Below the pieces are notes generated by a model, which worked only from the letters and a program-made list of their open reading frames with translations, did no database searches and was not told the origin of the DNA. From Thermoplasmatales archaeon (GTDB taxonomy: Archaea > Thermoplasmatota > E2 > DHVEG-1), in contig DAOVGR010000028.1 in assembly GCA_030672305.1 (NCBI GenBank), positions 1 through 54,543 on the forward strand: a DNA stretch of 54,543 nt, in the 5' to 3' direction. Every line of letters begins with the position of its first letter. Within the stretch, counting starts at the first letter, position 1. Made by a program: the position numbers and the translations under genes. Of this stretch, positions 48,035 through 54,543 are shown piece by piece.

Positions 48035-48429
48035 ATATTACCTGTTATAAATTCTACATTTCTTTTTTTCATAAAAAATAGTACTAAAAATATTCCCATA
48101 ACAACTGATAATATCAAATATGGTAACCATATAAATGAGAACATAACTGCAAATATATTATCTTTATCAGGGGATGAAATAGCTCTATATATCAAAAATC
48201 CAGAGATTAACCAACTTGGAATAAATATAATAAGAGCTATCATATTAAATATTAAATAAAGTTTATATAAAATAAATGTTATGAATATAAACCCTATTGA
48301 TATCCAAATAGATAATTGGGTTTTCACAAAGAATTTTAATTTAGTACATGCCTCGATACAACAACTATAAACCAGACATTTGTTGCATGGATTAATGAAC
48401 CATTGTTTTAATTTATTTTTTAGATTCAT
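48013..48429 (-). CDS. Membrane protein with Cys-cluster motif
   Basis: NPCNKCLVYSCCIEACTKL (13-31) followed by three or four hydrophobic helices (ISIGFIFITFILYKLYL, MIALIIFIPSWLI, ...). Same architecture as the 47648-48034 product, so the two are tandem paralogues. Behind GAGGAACAA. Confidence 0.65.
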   Translation of the reverse strand: MNLKNKLKQWFINPCNKCLVYSCCIEACTKLKFFVKTQLSIWISIGFIFITFILYKLYLIFNMIALIIFIPSWLISGFLIYRAISSPDKDNIFAVMFSFIWLPYLILSVVMGIFLVLFFMKKRNVEFITGNIWKEKIN

Positions 48430-48644
48430 TTGTTCCTCATTTTTCTAACTTTTCTAAACTGTATTTCATTTAATGTTTTTCTATGTTCTTGATATTTTTT
48501 ATTATATTTTAAAAAATCTTCTGTATATTTCGTTCGTTTATAATAGTTCATATTACTTTTTAATAGAGCATCATAATTTGTTTTATCCCAACATATTTGT
48601 GAGCACATTGCGAATACTAGACATTTATTACATGGATCTTTCAT
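48426..48644 (-). CDS. Soluble Cys-cluster protein
   Basis: KDPCNKCLVFAMCSQICWD (2-20) has the PC-x2-C-LV motif at the extreme N terminus, followed by a basic helical segment with no membrane helix (NYYKRTKYTEDFLKYNKKYQ). Ribosome site AAGGATTTTAAATT. Overlaps the next gene by 4 nt. Confidence 0.6.
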   Translation of the reverse strand: MKDPCNKCLVFAMCSQICWDKTNYDALLKSNMNYYKRTKYTEDFLKYNKKYQEHRKTLNEIQFRKVRKMRNK

Positions 48645-48660
48645 AATTTAAAATCCTTGT

Positions 48661-48840
48661 TTATTCAGGTTTAGAATATCCATTTTCTTCAGTATAACCT
48701 TTTATTCTAAAGTGTGAAATAGATATAATTTTATGTGACTGGTGACCACATACGGGGCAGGTTGAATTATTTTTATTTTCTTTTGTTAATTGCTCAAATG
48801 TAGTTTTACATTTATCGCATTTGAATTCATAAATTGGCAT
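48661..48840 (-). CDS. FmdB-type zinc-ribbon protein (59 aa)
   Basis: MPIYEFKCDKCKTTFEQLTK and CPVCGHQSH (about 28-36) are the FmdB-type putative regulatory zinc ribbon (MPxYE[FY]xC-x2-C...C-x2-C). Ribosome site AAAAGGATTAATAT. It begins 22 nt downstream of the tRNA-Gly gene. Confidence 0.78.
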   Translation of the reverse strand: MPIYEFKCDKCKTTFEQLTKENKNNSTCPVCGHQSHKIISISHFRIKGYTEENGYSKPE

Positions 48841-48862
48841 ATATTAATCCTTTTAATTTATT

Positions 48863-48949
48863 TGGAGCGGTTGACAGGATTTGAACCTGCGATGCCCCAA
48901 GGGCGTCTGCTTGGAAGGCAGAAGTAGTACCAGACTCTACAACAACCGC
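48863..48949 (-). tRNA. tRNA-Gly(TCC) with long variable arm
   Basis: Acceptor GCGGTTG/CAACCGC, D-stem GTAG/CTAC, anticodon stem TCTGC-CTTCCAA-GCAGA (TCC), T-arm GCAGG-TTCAAAT-CCTGT, U73 and encoded CCA. The variable region is 15 nt (CGCCCTTGGGGCATC) and can form a 4-bp stem, unlike the 4-5 nt of ordinary tRNA-Gly. Its 5' end abuts the upstream stop codon. Confidence 0.82.
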
Positions 48950-49135
48950 TTATTGATAATCTTCTCTTTTTGGTAGAGTTGTGCCTTCGATAACAGCACA
49001 TCCCATGTCAAAATTATAAAAGCTACTTCTCATATATTTTTCTAAGATATTACATTTATATAACACGTGACTTATATTTTGACCTTTACAAATAGCAAAA
49101 CATATACAATCTATACAAGGCATTTTGGTTTCCAT
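48950..49135 (-). CDS. Small Cys-cluster protein
   Basis: MPCIDCICFAICKG (5-18) is a degenerate form of the PC-x2-C motif, in a 61-residue protein with two more Cys (YKCN, GCAV). No membrane helix. The start overlaps the preceding stop (TAATG); the stop abuts tRNA-Gly. Confidence 0.6.
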   Translation of the reverse strand: METKMPCIDCICFAICKGQNISHVLYKCNILEKYMRSSFYNFDMGCAVIEGTTLPKREDYQ

Positions 49136-49482
49136 TATTCTTCATCCTCTTCATCTTTTCCCTTTAATTCATACCAAAGAGCTGTACCTCTTTCAGTATC
49201 AAGTTTTATATAGTCATGCCCGTCATAAATTGAACTACCACCCATCATTTGATTTTCTGTTCCGTCTACAAACATAGAACCAGCTGGATGAGTATCAATA
49301 AACCATCCATATATACCAGGTTTTCTTCCTCTTACTTTTTCAACCCAGTCTATTTTTCCAGTAGCAAAACAATGACTACATTTTTCGTAATAGTGAAATT
49401 CTTTTCCTTCATATTTGAACTTGATTATATGTTCTTTTTTTCCATTGCATTTTTTACATATTTCGTATCCATCATCATTCAT
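49135..49482 (-). CDS. Zinc-finger protein (DnaJ-like CxxCxG repeats)
   Basis: ICKKCNGKKEH (8-18) and CSHCFATGKIDWVEK (35-49) resemble one DnaJ-type zinc centre (CxxCxG pairs). The rest (RGRKPGIYGWFIDTHP... MMGGSS) is probably a phage-specific domain. The DnaJ-like finger is often found in small phage proteins next to other unknowns. 115 residues. Confidence 0.65.
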   Translation of the reverse strand: MNDDGYEICKKCNGKKEHIIKFKYEGKEFHYYEKCSHCFATGKIDWVEKVRGRKPGIYGWFIDTHPAGSMFVDGTENQMMGGSSIYDGHDYIKLDTERGTALWYELKGKDEEDEE

Positions 49483-49499
49483 TGGAAATTCCTTTTTGT

Positions 49500-49682
49500 T
49501 TATGGTGAATGATCTTCTAAACCATAATCCTTCATTATATTGTGTAATATAGAATAAATATCTGTGATAAATATAGTATTATCATCATCTTCTATATCAC
49601 AAATACGAACTTCCCATCCAAGAAATGCATAAGATAATTTCTTTTTTTTATTCTTTTTTAAAAATTCTTTAAGTTCATTCAT
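49500..49682 (-). CDS. Small hypothetical protein
   Basis: 60 residues, starting directly after the previous stop (TAA-ATG). Basic N terminus (MNELKEFLKKNKKKKL) and strands after. No family recognised. Confidence 0.5.
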   Translation of the reverse strand: MNELKEFLKKNKKKKLSYAFLGWEVRICDIEDDDNTIFITDIYSILHNIMKDYGLEDHSP

Positions 49683-50195
49683 TTAATCCCACCATCCTTC
49701 GATATGTTTTCTCATATAATCAAAAAGATAATCCACATCTTGTTTTCTCATATTTCTTTCATGATCACAAACTCTATGAAATTCTTTCTTTTCTTGTATT
49801 TCATCTTTTTTTGTTTTAACTTTATCATGTGTTATTTCAAGCATGGAAAATTCAGGATCATCAGGAACTGGAATCCAATCGAATTTTGGTCGTCCCCATT
49901 TTTTATAATATTCTATAGATGCATTTTCATGATATCCATCTTCCATTAATCGACCTAAAAGAATTACACAAGTTTTAATTTCTTTAGCAGTTTGACTTCC
50001 AGACATTAGATGACTATAATTAACATGGAGATGTTCCATATGTTTTAATTTATGTTGTAAAATAATATAAAGATAATAATTATCCCAATCTCTATCCTGC
50101 CATATTACAGGAAACCATTTTATCAAATTTAATATTCCGTATTTTATATTATGGGGCATATCTTTTATTGTTTGTGTGATAGAATATATGTTCAT
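49683..50195 (-). CDS. Hypothetical phage protein
   Basis: 170 residues. NLIKWFPVIWQDRDWDNYYLYIIL then QHKLKHMEHLH is a pattern I know from numerous phage proteins of unknown function. The remainder contains W-x-x-PK-x-D...ERNMRKQDVDYLFDYM. Overlaps the upstream gene by 4 nt (ATGA). Confidence 0.65.
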   Translation of the reverse strand: MNIYSITQTIKDMPHNIKYGILNLIKWFPVIWQDRDWDNYYLYIILQHKLKHMEHLHVNYSHLMSGSQTAKEIKTCVILLGRLMEDGYHENASIEYYKKWGRPKFDWIPVPDDPEFSMLEITHDKVKTKKDEIQEKKEFHRVCDHERNMRKQDVDYLFDYMRKHIEGWWD

Positions 50196-50401
50196 AAGGG
50201 CATTCCTCTTTTTAGTTTACTAACTTCTTTCATCATTTTTTCATATTCTTCTTTTGTTTCAATATACCAGAATTTAACTACAAATGGACTATCAAAATAT
50301 TCACTTTTTTCAATATTAGTCATTACAGCTTTGGGTTTAAATACCATACCTTCACTACTATGTAAATAATAGTAACCTGGTAAAAAATCTTTTTTTGTCA
50401 T
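50192..50401 (-). CDS. Small hypothetical protein
   Basis: 69 residues; beta strand-rich N terminus (FLPGYYYLHSSEGMVFKPKA), C-terminal helix. ATGA overlap with the next gene. No family recognised. Confidence 0.5.
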   Translation of the reverse strand: MTKKDFLPGYYYLHSSEGMVFKPKAVMTNIEKSEYFDSPFVVKFWYIETKEEYEKMMKEVSKLKRGMPL

Positions 50402-50416
50402 ATTAAACTCCTTTTA

Positions 50417-50701
50417 TTATTTTATTACAATCAAACTTCCATATTTATTTAATTTAAGATCTTTGGGGTCTAATATACAAGAATCTCTAACGAAATCTAT
50501 AATTTCTGGGACCTTTATAATATGTTCTCCACATTTACATTTATATATAATAGCATCAACTTTAGCATCAAAATATTCTTTATCATTTCTTGCAAATAAT
50601 GTATACTCAGATTCTAATATAAAATCTTCTCTTAATGTATATTGTTTACATATAGAAATGTTGGTAATTTCATCTTTACAAATACTGCATTTAAATTTCA
50701 T
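50417..50701 (-). CDS. Zinc-ribbon hypothetical protein
   Basis: FKCSICKDE (3-11) and IYKCKCGEHI provide a CxxC...CxC metal site in a 94-residue protein. Ribosome site AAAGGAATTTAAT. Function unknown. Confidence 0.6.
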   Translation of the reverse strand: MKFKCSICKDEITNISICKQYTLREDFILESEYTLFARNDKEYFDAKVDAIIYKCKCGEHIIKVPEIIDFVRDSCILDPKDLKLNKYGSLIVIK

Positions 50702-50716
50702 ATTAAATTCCTTTCA

Positions 50717-51136
50717 TTAATCTACTACAAAAACACCTGGATATACCATGGTTTCATCAGGAGGATATGTAGTAGGTATAAACCTTAATATATTATCATT
50801 ATAAAATGAATCTAAATCAATAGTAGTTACTTCGGGAGATATTTCGTATATTGTTTTTCCTCTACCTATTGGCAAAACTCTTATAATTGTATAAGGATTT
50901 GTTTTATAAAAAGGATTGTTATTATAGAAAGGTCTGCCACCGAAACCTACACCACTAATATTATTCATAAAAAATTGTGCCATCCCTCTGGTGTCAAAAA
51001 CCATTATACCAAGAGTTCCCTCACGAGCATATGCGTTATATCCTTTGAGATATCTTATGGCATATTTACTGTTACCATTAACAATAGCACTCATTCTACT
51101 TTTTTTCTTAATAACTTTATATTTATATTTTCTCAT
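50717..51136 (-). CDS. Hypothetical phage protein
   Basis: The start is ATG 51136 behind AAAGGTGAATAAT; a GTG at 51145 overlaps the site. MRKYKYKVIKKKSRMSAIVN...AREGTLGIMVFDTRGMAQFFM matches a small phage family (YKVIKKK-x-R-x-SA...GTLGI-x-VF) of unknown function. 139 residues. It begins 16 nt downstream of tRNA-Asp. Confidence 0.62.
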   Translation of the reverse strand: MRKYKYKVIKKKSRMSAIVNGNSKYAIRYLKGYNAYAREGTLGIMVFDTRGMAQFFMNNISGVGFGGRPFYNNNPFYKTNPYTIIRVLPIGRGKTIYEISPEVTTIDLDSFYNDNILRFIPTTYPPDETMVYPGVFVVD

Positions 51137-51152
51137 ATTATTCACCTTTTTT

Positions 51153-51231
51153 TGGCACCCACGACCGGAATCGAACCGGCTATTTCTGACTTGACAGGCC
51201 AGTGTAGCCCACCACCTACTACCACGCGGGT
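51153..51231 (-). tRNA. tRNA-Asp(GTC)
   Basis: Acceptor ACCCGCG/CGTGGGT, D-stem GTAG/CTAC, anticodon stem CTGGC-CTGTCAA-GTCAG (GTC), T-arm GCCGG-TTCGATT-CCGGT, G73 (Asp identity) and encoded CCA. Located between the RtcB stop (6 nt) and the next start codon (16 nt). Confidence 0.9.
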
Positions 51232-51237
51232 ATTGAA

Positions 51238-52449
51238 TTATTTCTTAAATTTTCTATAATCAAATTCCTCACCATCTTTCAACACTAATACAGGTATGAT
51301 ATGATCAAGTAATGTTGCAGTTGGATCTAAAGAATCTTTAATCATTTGAGCATCTTTATACGCATCTCTTGTTTCATCCGTGGGTAAAGCAGAACAATAA
51401 ATATCCTTTGCTTTCATTCTATCTCGAGCATCTTTATTTGAAAGATTTTCTTTAGCCCATCTTCGAGAATCAACTCTACCAGCTCCATGAGGGGCTGAAT
51501 AGTTCCACTCTGGATTTGATTTACCTTCACATATAAGACTACCATCTTCCATGTTTAATGGGATAATTATTTTTTGTCCTTCATAAGAAGAAATTGCACC
51601 TTTACGAATTATCCAATCACTATAGTCCATGTAATTATGAACAGATTCTATAACTTCTGTGGGTTCAACATTTAATATTTCTAAGATCATTGCTTTCATT
51701 AATCTACGATTTTCTTCAGCATATGATTGAGCAATTAACATTTCAGAAAGATAGTTGAACATATTTTCCCCTTCTAAAAATGCAAGTTCACCTTTGCCTG
51801 CTTTTCTTTGCCAATACATGCATACTTTTGAACCAAATTGACGAGATCCTGAATGAATACTCGTCCAGTAATCTCTTGTATTTTCAGATTTATCAAATTC
51901 AATAAAGTGATTTCCTGACCCCAATGTTCCAAGAGATAAAATTGCTCTTTGACTATCCATATCAACTCTTTTACATATTTCTGTAAATTCACGATAGTCC
52001 ATTTCTCTATAAGAATAACTGGTTCCATATTTTGAATTAAATTTTCTTGTAAAAGTAATTAAATCAAAATTTAAATCTTGCCAGAATCTTTTATTTTTTA
52101 CATTAAAAATTCCTTTTCCATTATGAACCTTTGGACCAAATGGGATTCTATTTCTAATAATTATATCAAGTTCTTTTCTTGATGTATCATGAAGAATTCC
52201 TCTACCAACATTAAATAAAAGAACTCCACACCCTTTATCTCTACCAACGATATTGGGAATTATTTTATCACCCATCTCCATTGTAAAACCAATAACAGCT
52301 CCAGCTCCTTTATGACAGTCTAGCATTATAACTATTGGATTTGTAAAAGTAGGATTGCTTATTATTGAATAGATTTGAGACCTAGTTGCCGAATCAATCT
52401 TATCAGCCATAACCTTTGCAGATGTATATTGTCCTATTAATTCAAACAT
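51238..52449 (-). CDS. rtcB: RtcB-type RNA ligase
   Basis: I place the start at ATG 52449 (MFELIGQYTSAKVM) behind AGAAAGGAAAATAAAA. DCHKGAGAVIGFT, GRDKGCGVLLF, SLGTLGSGNHFIE, HSGSRQFG, HNYMDY and SAPHGAGR are the Mn/GTP site motifs of RtcB, with the guanylylated His in the HGAGR block. RtcB joins 2',3'-cyclic phosphate to 5'-OH RNA ends, for instance tRNA cut by host anticodon nucleases. 403 residues is standard. It occurs beside tRNA genes and a HAD repair-type gene. Confidence 0.92.
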   Translation of the reverse strand: MFELIGQYTSAKVMADKIDSATRSQIYSIISNPTFTNPIVIMLDCHKGAGAVIGFTMEMGDKIIPNIVGRDKGCGVLLFNVGRGILHDTSRKELDIIIRNRIPFGPKVHNGKGIFNVKNKRFWQDLNFDLITFTRKFNSKYGTSYSYREMDYREFTEICKRVDMDSQRAILSLGTLGSGNHFIEFDKSENTRDYWTSIHSGSRQFGSKVCMYWQRKAGKGELAFLEGENMFNYLSEMLIAQSYAEENRRLMKAMILEILNVEPTEVIESVHNYMDYSDWIIRKGAISSYEGQKIIIPLNMEDGSLICEGKSNPEWNYSAPHGAGRVDSRRWAKENLSNKDARDRMKAKDIYCSALPTDETRDAYKDAQMIKDSLDPTATLLDHIIPVLVLKDGEEFDYRKFKK

Positions 52450-52463
52450 TTTTATTTTCCTTT

Positions 52464-52778
52464 CTACCATGTATAATAAATACAAAAACTATCACCTTTG
52501 AGCATTCCTGCTTTACATGCAGCAGATATAACATCATCTACATAAAAGTGAATACGATTATATCGTGTATGTTCTTTGACTTCTCTGTTTATAAGTTCTT
52601 CTCTGGATATTTTTTCATAAACATCAATATCAGCAAAGAATTTTGATTCCCCTCTACAGTGTTCAGGTTTATCAATAATTGTAACTTCTTTATCTTTAAA
52701 GTCATTCCTAAGATATTCTTGTAACCAATTATCAAGTTCATCGGTATCTATAAAGATTCTTTTGTAAGTATTGATCAT
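52464..52778 (-). CDS. Hypothetical protein
   Basis: 104 residues. KRIFIDTDELDNWLQEYLRN and later HTRYNRIHFYVDDVISAACK; Cys/His-poor. No recognised family. Ribosome site AAGGATAAGAAA. Its position before rtcB suggests co-transcription. Confidence 0.55.
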   Translation of the reverse strand: MINTYKRIFIDTDELDNWLQEYLRNDFKDKEVTIIDKPEHCRGESKFFADIDVYEKISREELINREVKEHTRYNRIHFYVDDVISAACKAGMLKGDSFCIYYTW

Positions 52779-52782
52779 TTTC

Positions 52783-53181
52783 TTATCCTTTCTTTATAGC
52801 ATCAGGAAAATGCTTTTTCAATAATTCGTCTGGAGTTAATCCATCCATTGGATATTCTTTATAAAATCTATCACACATTTTACATGTATCTGGATTTGTA
52901 TGCGGAAAATTACACCAAATATGATGTTGTCTTATTGGTAATGCGGTTGTTAATAATTGTTTTCCCCTACTCCAAACAACTCTTATTAACATCCCTCCAA
53001 CTGGAATATCATAAATTTCTTGTATATCATTCTTTTGTCTTTCAGTGTTTATAAGAAATTTTTTACCAGAAATTATTATATTACAGAATTGATCATATTC
53101 TTCTTTATTAATATCTAGGGCATATCTTACTTTTAATCTTTTTTTAAAATGGTTAAAACTATAATCTTTATCTTTTTTCAT
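52783..53181 (-). CDS. Hypothetical phage protein
   Basis: 132 residues. YSFNHFKKRLKVRYALDINK then a beta region (GGMLIRVVWSRGKQLLTTAL) resembles a small RNase-toxin-like or phage regulator fold, but no catalytic residues are evident. CNF...CKMC near the C terminus could bind zinc. Overlaps the small 53168-53287 gene by 14 nt. Confidence 0.55.
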   Translation of the reverse strand: MKKDKDYSFNHFKKRLKVRYALDINKEEYDQFCNIIISGKKFLINTERQKNDIQEIYDIPVGGMLIRVVWSRGKQLLTTALPIRQHHIWCNFPHTNPDTCKMCDRFYKEYPMDGLTPDELLKKHFPDAIKKG

Positions 53182-53287
53182 TTTCCTCTTTCCTTCTCTC
53201 TCTTTTTCGTTGTTCTGGAATTGTTACTCCATAATCGAAAGACCGGCGATCGCCATATCTTCTATTTTTATGTTTTTTCACTTTCAT
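53168..53287 (-). CDS. Small basic peptide (39 aa)
   Basis: MKVKKHKNRRYGDRRSFDYG, then TIPEQRKRERRKEE; ribosome site AAAAAGGAAAAATA. The DRRS-x-n-P-x-x-RK-x-RR pattern is like the basic tail of the 47233-47646 membrane protein. Good ribosome site and codon context support it. Confidence 0.55.
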   Translation of the reverse strand: MKVKKHKNRRYGDRRSFDYGVTIPEQRKRERRKEENEKR

Positions 53288-53345
53288 TATTTTTCCTTTT
53301 TTTTTTGTATTTAGATGTACAACCTTTTTGTATGAATTTGTTAAT

Positions 53346-53423
53346 TGGAGCGGACGACACTTTTTGATTATGTGCGACTTTCCCGGCGGAAACCAGGACG
53401 CTCTACCTCTGAGCTACATCCGC
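53346..53423 (-). tRNA. Aberrant tRNA or tRNA-like element
   Basis: Acceptor GCGGATG/CGTCCGC, D-arm TA-GCTC-AGAGGTA-GAGC, U73 and CCA are normal. The anticodon stem TCCTG/CGGGA closes an 8-nt loop (GTTTCCGC) instead of 7, and the T-arm region lacks TTCRANY (GCAC...GTGT with an 11-nt loop). The acceptor and U73 resemble tRNA-Gly. It may be a diverged or decaying tRNA, or a non-canonical one. Confidence 0.55.
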
Positions 53424-53434
53424 ATAATTTATTT

Positions 53435-53668
53435 TCATATTTCAAATATTTTTACTAAAATAGCTACTATAATAGTAGTAAGATATATAATACCACATAA
53501 AATAGCAAATATATCAATATTGTCATGACGACCTTTAATAGTTTTCTTCCATGTATAAACATTCCATGAATGTTTTTCTTCACATTCTTTATTACAGCAA
53601 GGATTAACTAAACATATTTTACAAGGATCATTTTTAAATATATAACGAAATCTATTAATTATATACAT
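53435..53668 (-). CDS. Membrane Cys-cluster protein
   Basis: KNDPCKICLVNPCCNKEC (12-29) is the Cys motif with the full CC and final Cys; a single membrane helix (IFAILCGIIYLTTIIVAILV) lies at the C terminus. 77 residues. Ribosome site AAAAAGGTAAACTA. Confidence 0.65.
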   Translation of the reverse strand: MYIINRFRYIFKNDPCKICLVNPCCNKECEEKHSWNVYTWKKTIKGRHDNIDIFAILCGIIYLTTIIVAILVKIFEI

Positions 53669-53705
53669 TAGTTTACCTTTTTCTGGTTTATAACTACTAT
53701 TCGAT

Positions 53706-53945
53706 CTATGATATTACTAGTTCAGTTATAACAAGTAATATCGTTATAATTCCAAATGCAATTACAATAAGACAAAATGTTTGAAATGGCGTTTTATGGT
53801 ATCCTCTATCAGTATAGAAATTCCATTTGCCTTTACTAGGACATGTTAATCCACAACATGGTTGAACTAAACATTTTTTACAAGGATCTTTTTTAAAGAA
53901 AACATAATAGTAGGTATTATATATATTACTCAAGGTTGATTCCAT
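53706..53945 (-). CDS. Membrane Cys-cluster protein
   Basis: The start is set at ATG 53945 (MESTLSNIYNTYYYVF) behind GGGTGATAAATAAT; a GTG at 53957 is in-frame but has no ribosome site. KKDPCKKCLVQPCCGLTC (about 18-35) is the motif, and TFCLIVIAFGIITILLVIT the C-terminal membrane helix. Closely related to the 53435-53668 product. Confidence 0.65.
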   Translation of the reverse strand: MESTLSNIYNTYYYVFFKKDPCKKCLVQPCCGLTCPSKGKWNFYTDRGYHKTPFQTFCLIVIAFGIITILLVITELVIS

Positions 53946-53946
53946 A

Positions 53947-54240
53947 TTATTTATCACCCATGGCTTCTGATACCCAATCTACCAGTGTGAAAAGAACCTC
54001 ATGAGTTTCATGAATTATATTTTTAACTTTTACTATCTTAAGTTTTTCATCTGATTTGATAAAATCATGTATTACTTGGTTAAAATCTCCATGTTGAAAA
54101 TCACTTATAAAAATTTGGTAATTATTCAGATGAACTGTTGTTTTTGTATAATAATTATAGGGGTGAGTATATATTCTTAGTATTTTATTTATATGAAGAT
54201 ATATTTGAGTTTTTTTATCTCTAAAAATAATTACTTTCAT
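53947..54240 (-). CDS. Hypothetical protein
   Basis: 97 residues, beta-rich N terminus (MKVIIFRDKKTQIYLHINKI), helical acidic end. Ribosome site AAAAAGGTGAAAAG. No recognised family. Confidence 0.55.
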   Translation of the reverse strand: MKVIIFRDKKTQIYLHINKILRIYTHPYNYYTKTTVHLNNYQIFISDFQHGDFNQVIHDFIKSDEKLKIVKVKNIIHETHEVLFTLVDWVSEAMGDK

Positions 54241-54252
54241 CTTTTCACCTTT

Positions 54253-54483
54253 TTAAAGGGTTGACTTCAAGGGAAAATTAATTTTGTTTGGTTTTTTGAT
54301 ACGGAAAGTAGAATCAATACGCCTTATTTCTTTCCAGCATTGATTTTTCCAATCTATTTCATAAGCAATAATAGTATACCAGTTTGACCGATATTTTGTA
54401 TGATATTTCCAATATTCTTCAAATGATTTTTTAGATTCATAAAATTTTTTCTTCATTCCTATTGTAATTTTAAAAAGTTCCAT
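54253..54483 (-). CDS. Small hypothetical protein
   Basis: 76 residues. MELFKITIGMKKKFYESKKSF...NWYTIIAYEIDWKNQ suggests a small alpha/beta protein. Ribosome site ATAGGTGAAAAA. Begins 19 nt downstream of the partial tRNA. Confidence 0.55.
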   Translation of the reverse strand: MELFKITIGMKKKFYESKKSFEEYWKYHTKYRSNWYTIIAYEIDWKNQCWKEIRRIDSTFRIKKPNKINFPLKSTL

Positions 54484-54502
54484 TTTTTCACCTATTTAAA
54501 GT

Positions 54503-54543
54503 TGGCTCCGGAGGTAGGATTCGAACCTACGACCTGGTGGTTA
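54503..54543 (-). tRNA. Partial tRNA (probably Asn), cut by window edge
   Basis: The visible 3' half has T-arm GTAGG-TTCGAAT-CCTAC, acceptor CTCCGGA, G73 and encoded CCA. The anticodon side ends ...TAA-CCACC, so the third anticodon base is T; with G73 this suits Asn(GTT). The 5' half is outside the window. Confidence 0.7.

Noticed and set aside
50975-51259. Plus-strand ORF with RPESNRLFLT or TGIEPAISDLTGQ
   Set aside because: Antisense to tRNA-Asp and the flanking CDS; no ribosome site.
53328-53528. Plus-strand ORF over the aberrant tRNA
   Set aside because: Antisense shadow of the tRNA-like element and the 53435 gene; no ribosome site.
1-54543. CRISPR arrays, insertion sequences, rRNA genes
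   Set aside because: No regularly spaced repeats of 25-40 bp with unique spacers, no transposase motif and no rRNA-like conserved stretches were found by eye. The 22-bp array at 1533 lacks spacers and is too short for CRISPR.

Overview
The window is an AT-rich, densely packed phage (tailed bacteriophage) segment. Genes are close-set or overlap by 1-40 nt, most have a GGAG/AAGGA-type ribosome binding site, many small ORFs of unknown function are present, and tRNA genes are interspersed. There are no ribosomal or core-metabolic genes of a cellular chromosome. The host is probably Gram-negative: the phage carries heptosyltransferase-like (GT9) enzymes, an OmpA-type peptidoglycan-binding protein, exported proteins with Sec signal peptides and a PgaB-like polysaccharide deacetylase. 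The size and content suggest a large myovirus, but no terminase, capsid or portal is recognisable here, so that is inference.

Layout. (1) 1-9.2 kb, plus strand: a zinc-ribbon fragment, unknown genes, a 517-bp noncoding region with a regular 22-bp palindromic repeat array, large unknown/structural-type proteins, a NUDIX hydrolase, an actin-like ATPase, and a protein with two copies of a phage-type C-terminal repeat. (2) 9.3-29.9 kb, plus strand: about 20 kb of glycan genes, holding many glycosyltransferases (GT9, GT2-like, GT4-like, GT-D, DUF616-like), five methyltransferases, a kinase-methyltransferase fusion, and a cassette of aldolase + NeuA-like cytidylyltransferase + NAL/DapA-family lyase + HAD that looks like a pathway to a CMP-activated keto sugar. 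A LigD-type primase-polymerase domain sits near its end. (3) 29.9-32.0 kb, minus strand: an island of exported and membrane proteins that is visibly less AT-rich. (4) 32.2-40.2 kb, plus strand: nucleotide-pool and base-modification genes (QueC-like, MazG-like, dCMP deaminase, SLOG, DUF7768-like, nucleoside deoxyribosyltransferase, dATP/dGTP diphosphohydrolase) and a putative Tad1/Acb2-like immune-signal sponge without a normal start codon, ending at a bidirectional terminator preceded by a structured RNA candidate. (5) 40.3-43.5 kb, minus strand: a PNAG-like exopolysaccharide cassette (PgaC-like synthase, PgaB-like deacetylase, outer-membrane barrel, OmpA protein, Omp remnant) whose leader contains a GEMM-I (cyclic-dinucleotide) riboswitch-like element. 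(6) 43.5-54.5 kb, minus strand: DUF262, HAD, RtcB RNA ligase and many small genes, among them six proteins with a shared Cys-cluster motif, separated by tRNA genes (Lys, Cys, His, Gly, Asp, one aberrant, one partial).

How it fits together. Blocks 2 and 5 could give the phage control of surface polysaccharide on the host or virion, and block 5 is apparently tuned to a host second messenger. Block 4 manages deoxynucleotide supply and perhaps a modified base. Block 6 supplies tRNAs and RNA repair. The most notable candidates are the riboswitch-controlled exopolysaccharide operon, the CMP-keto-sugar cassette, the Tad1-like gene, the repeat array at 1.53 kb, the Cys-cluster family and the tRNA punctuation of the minus-strand transcript.
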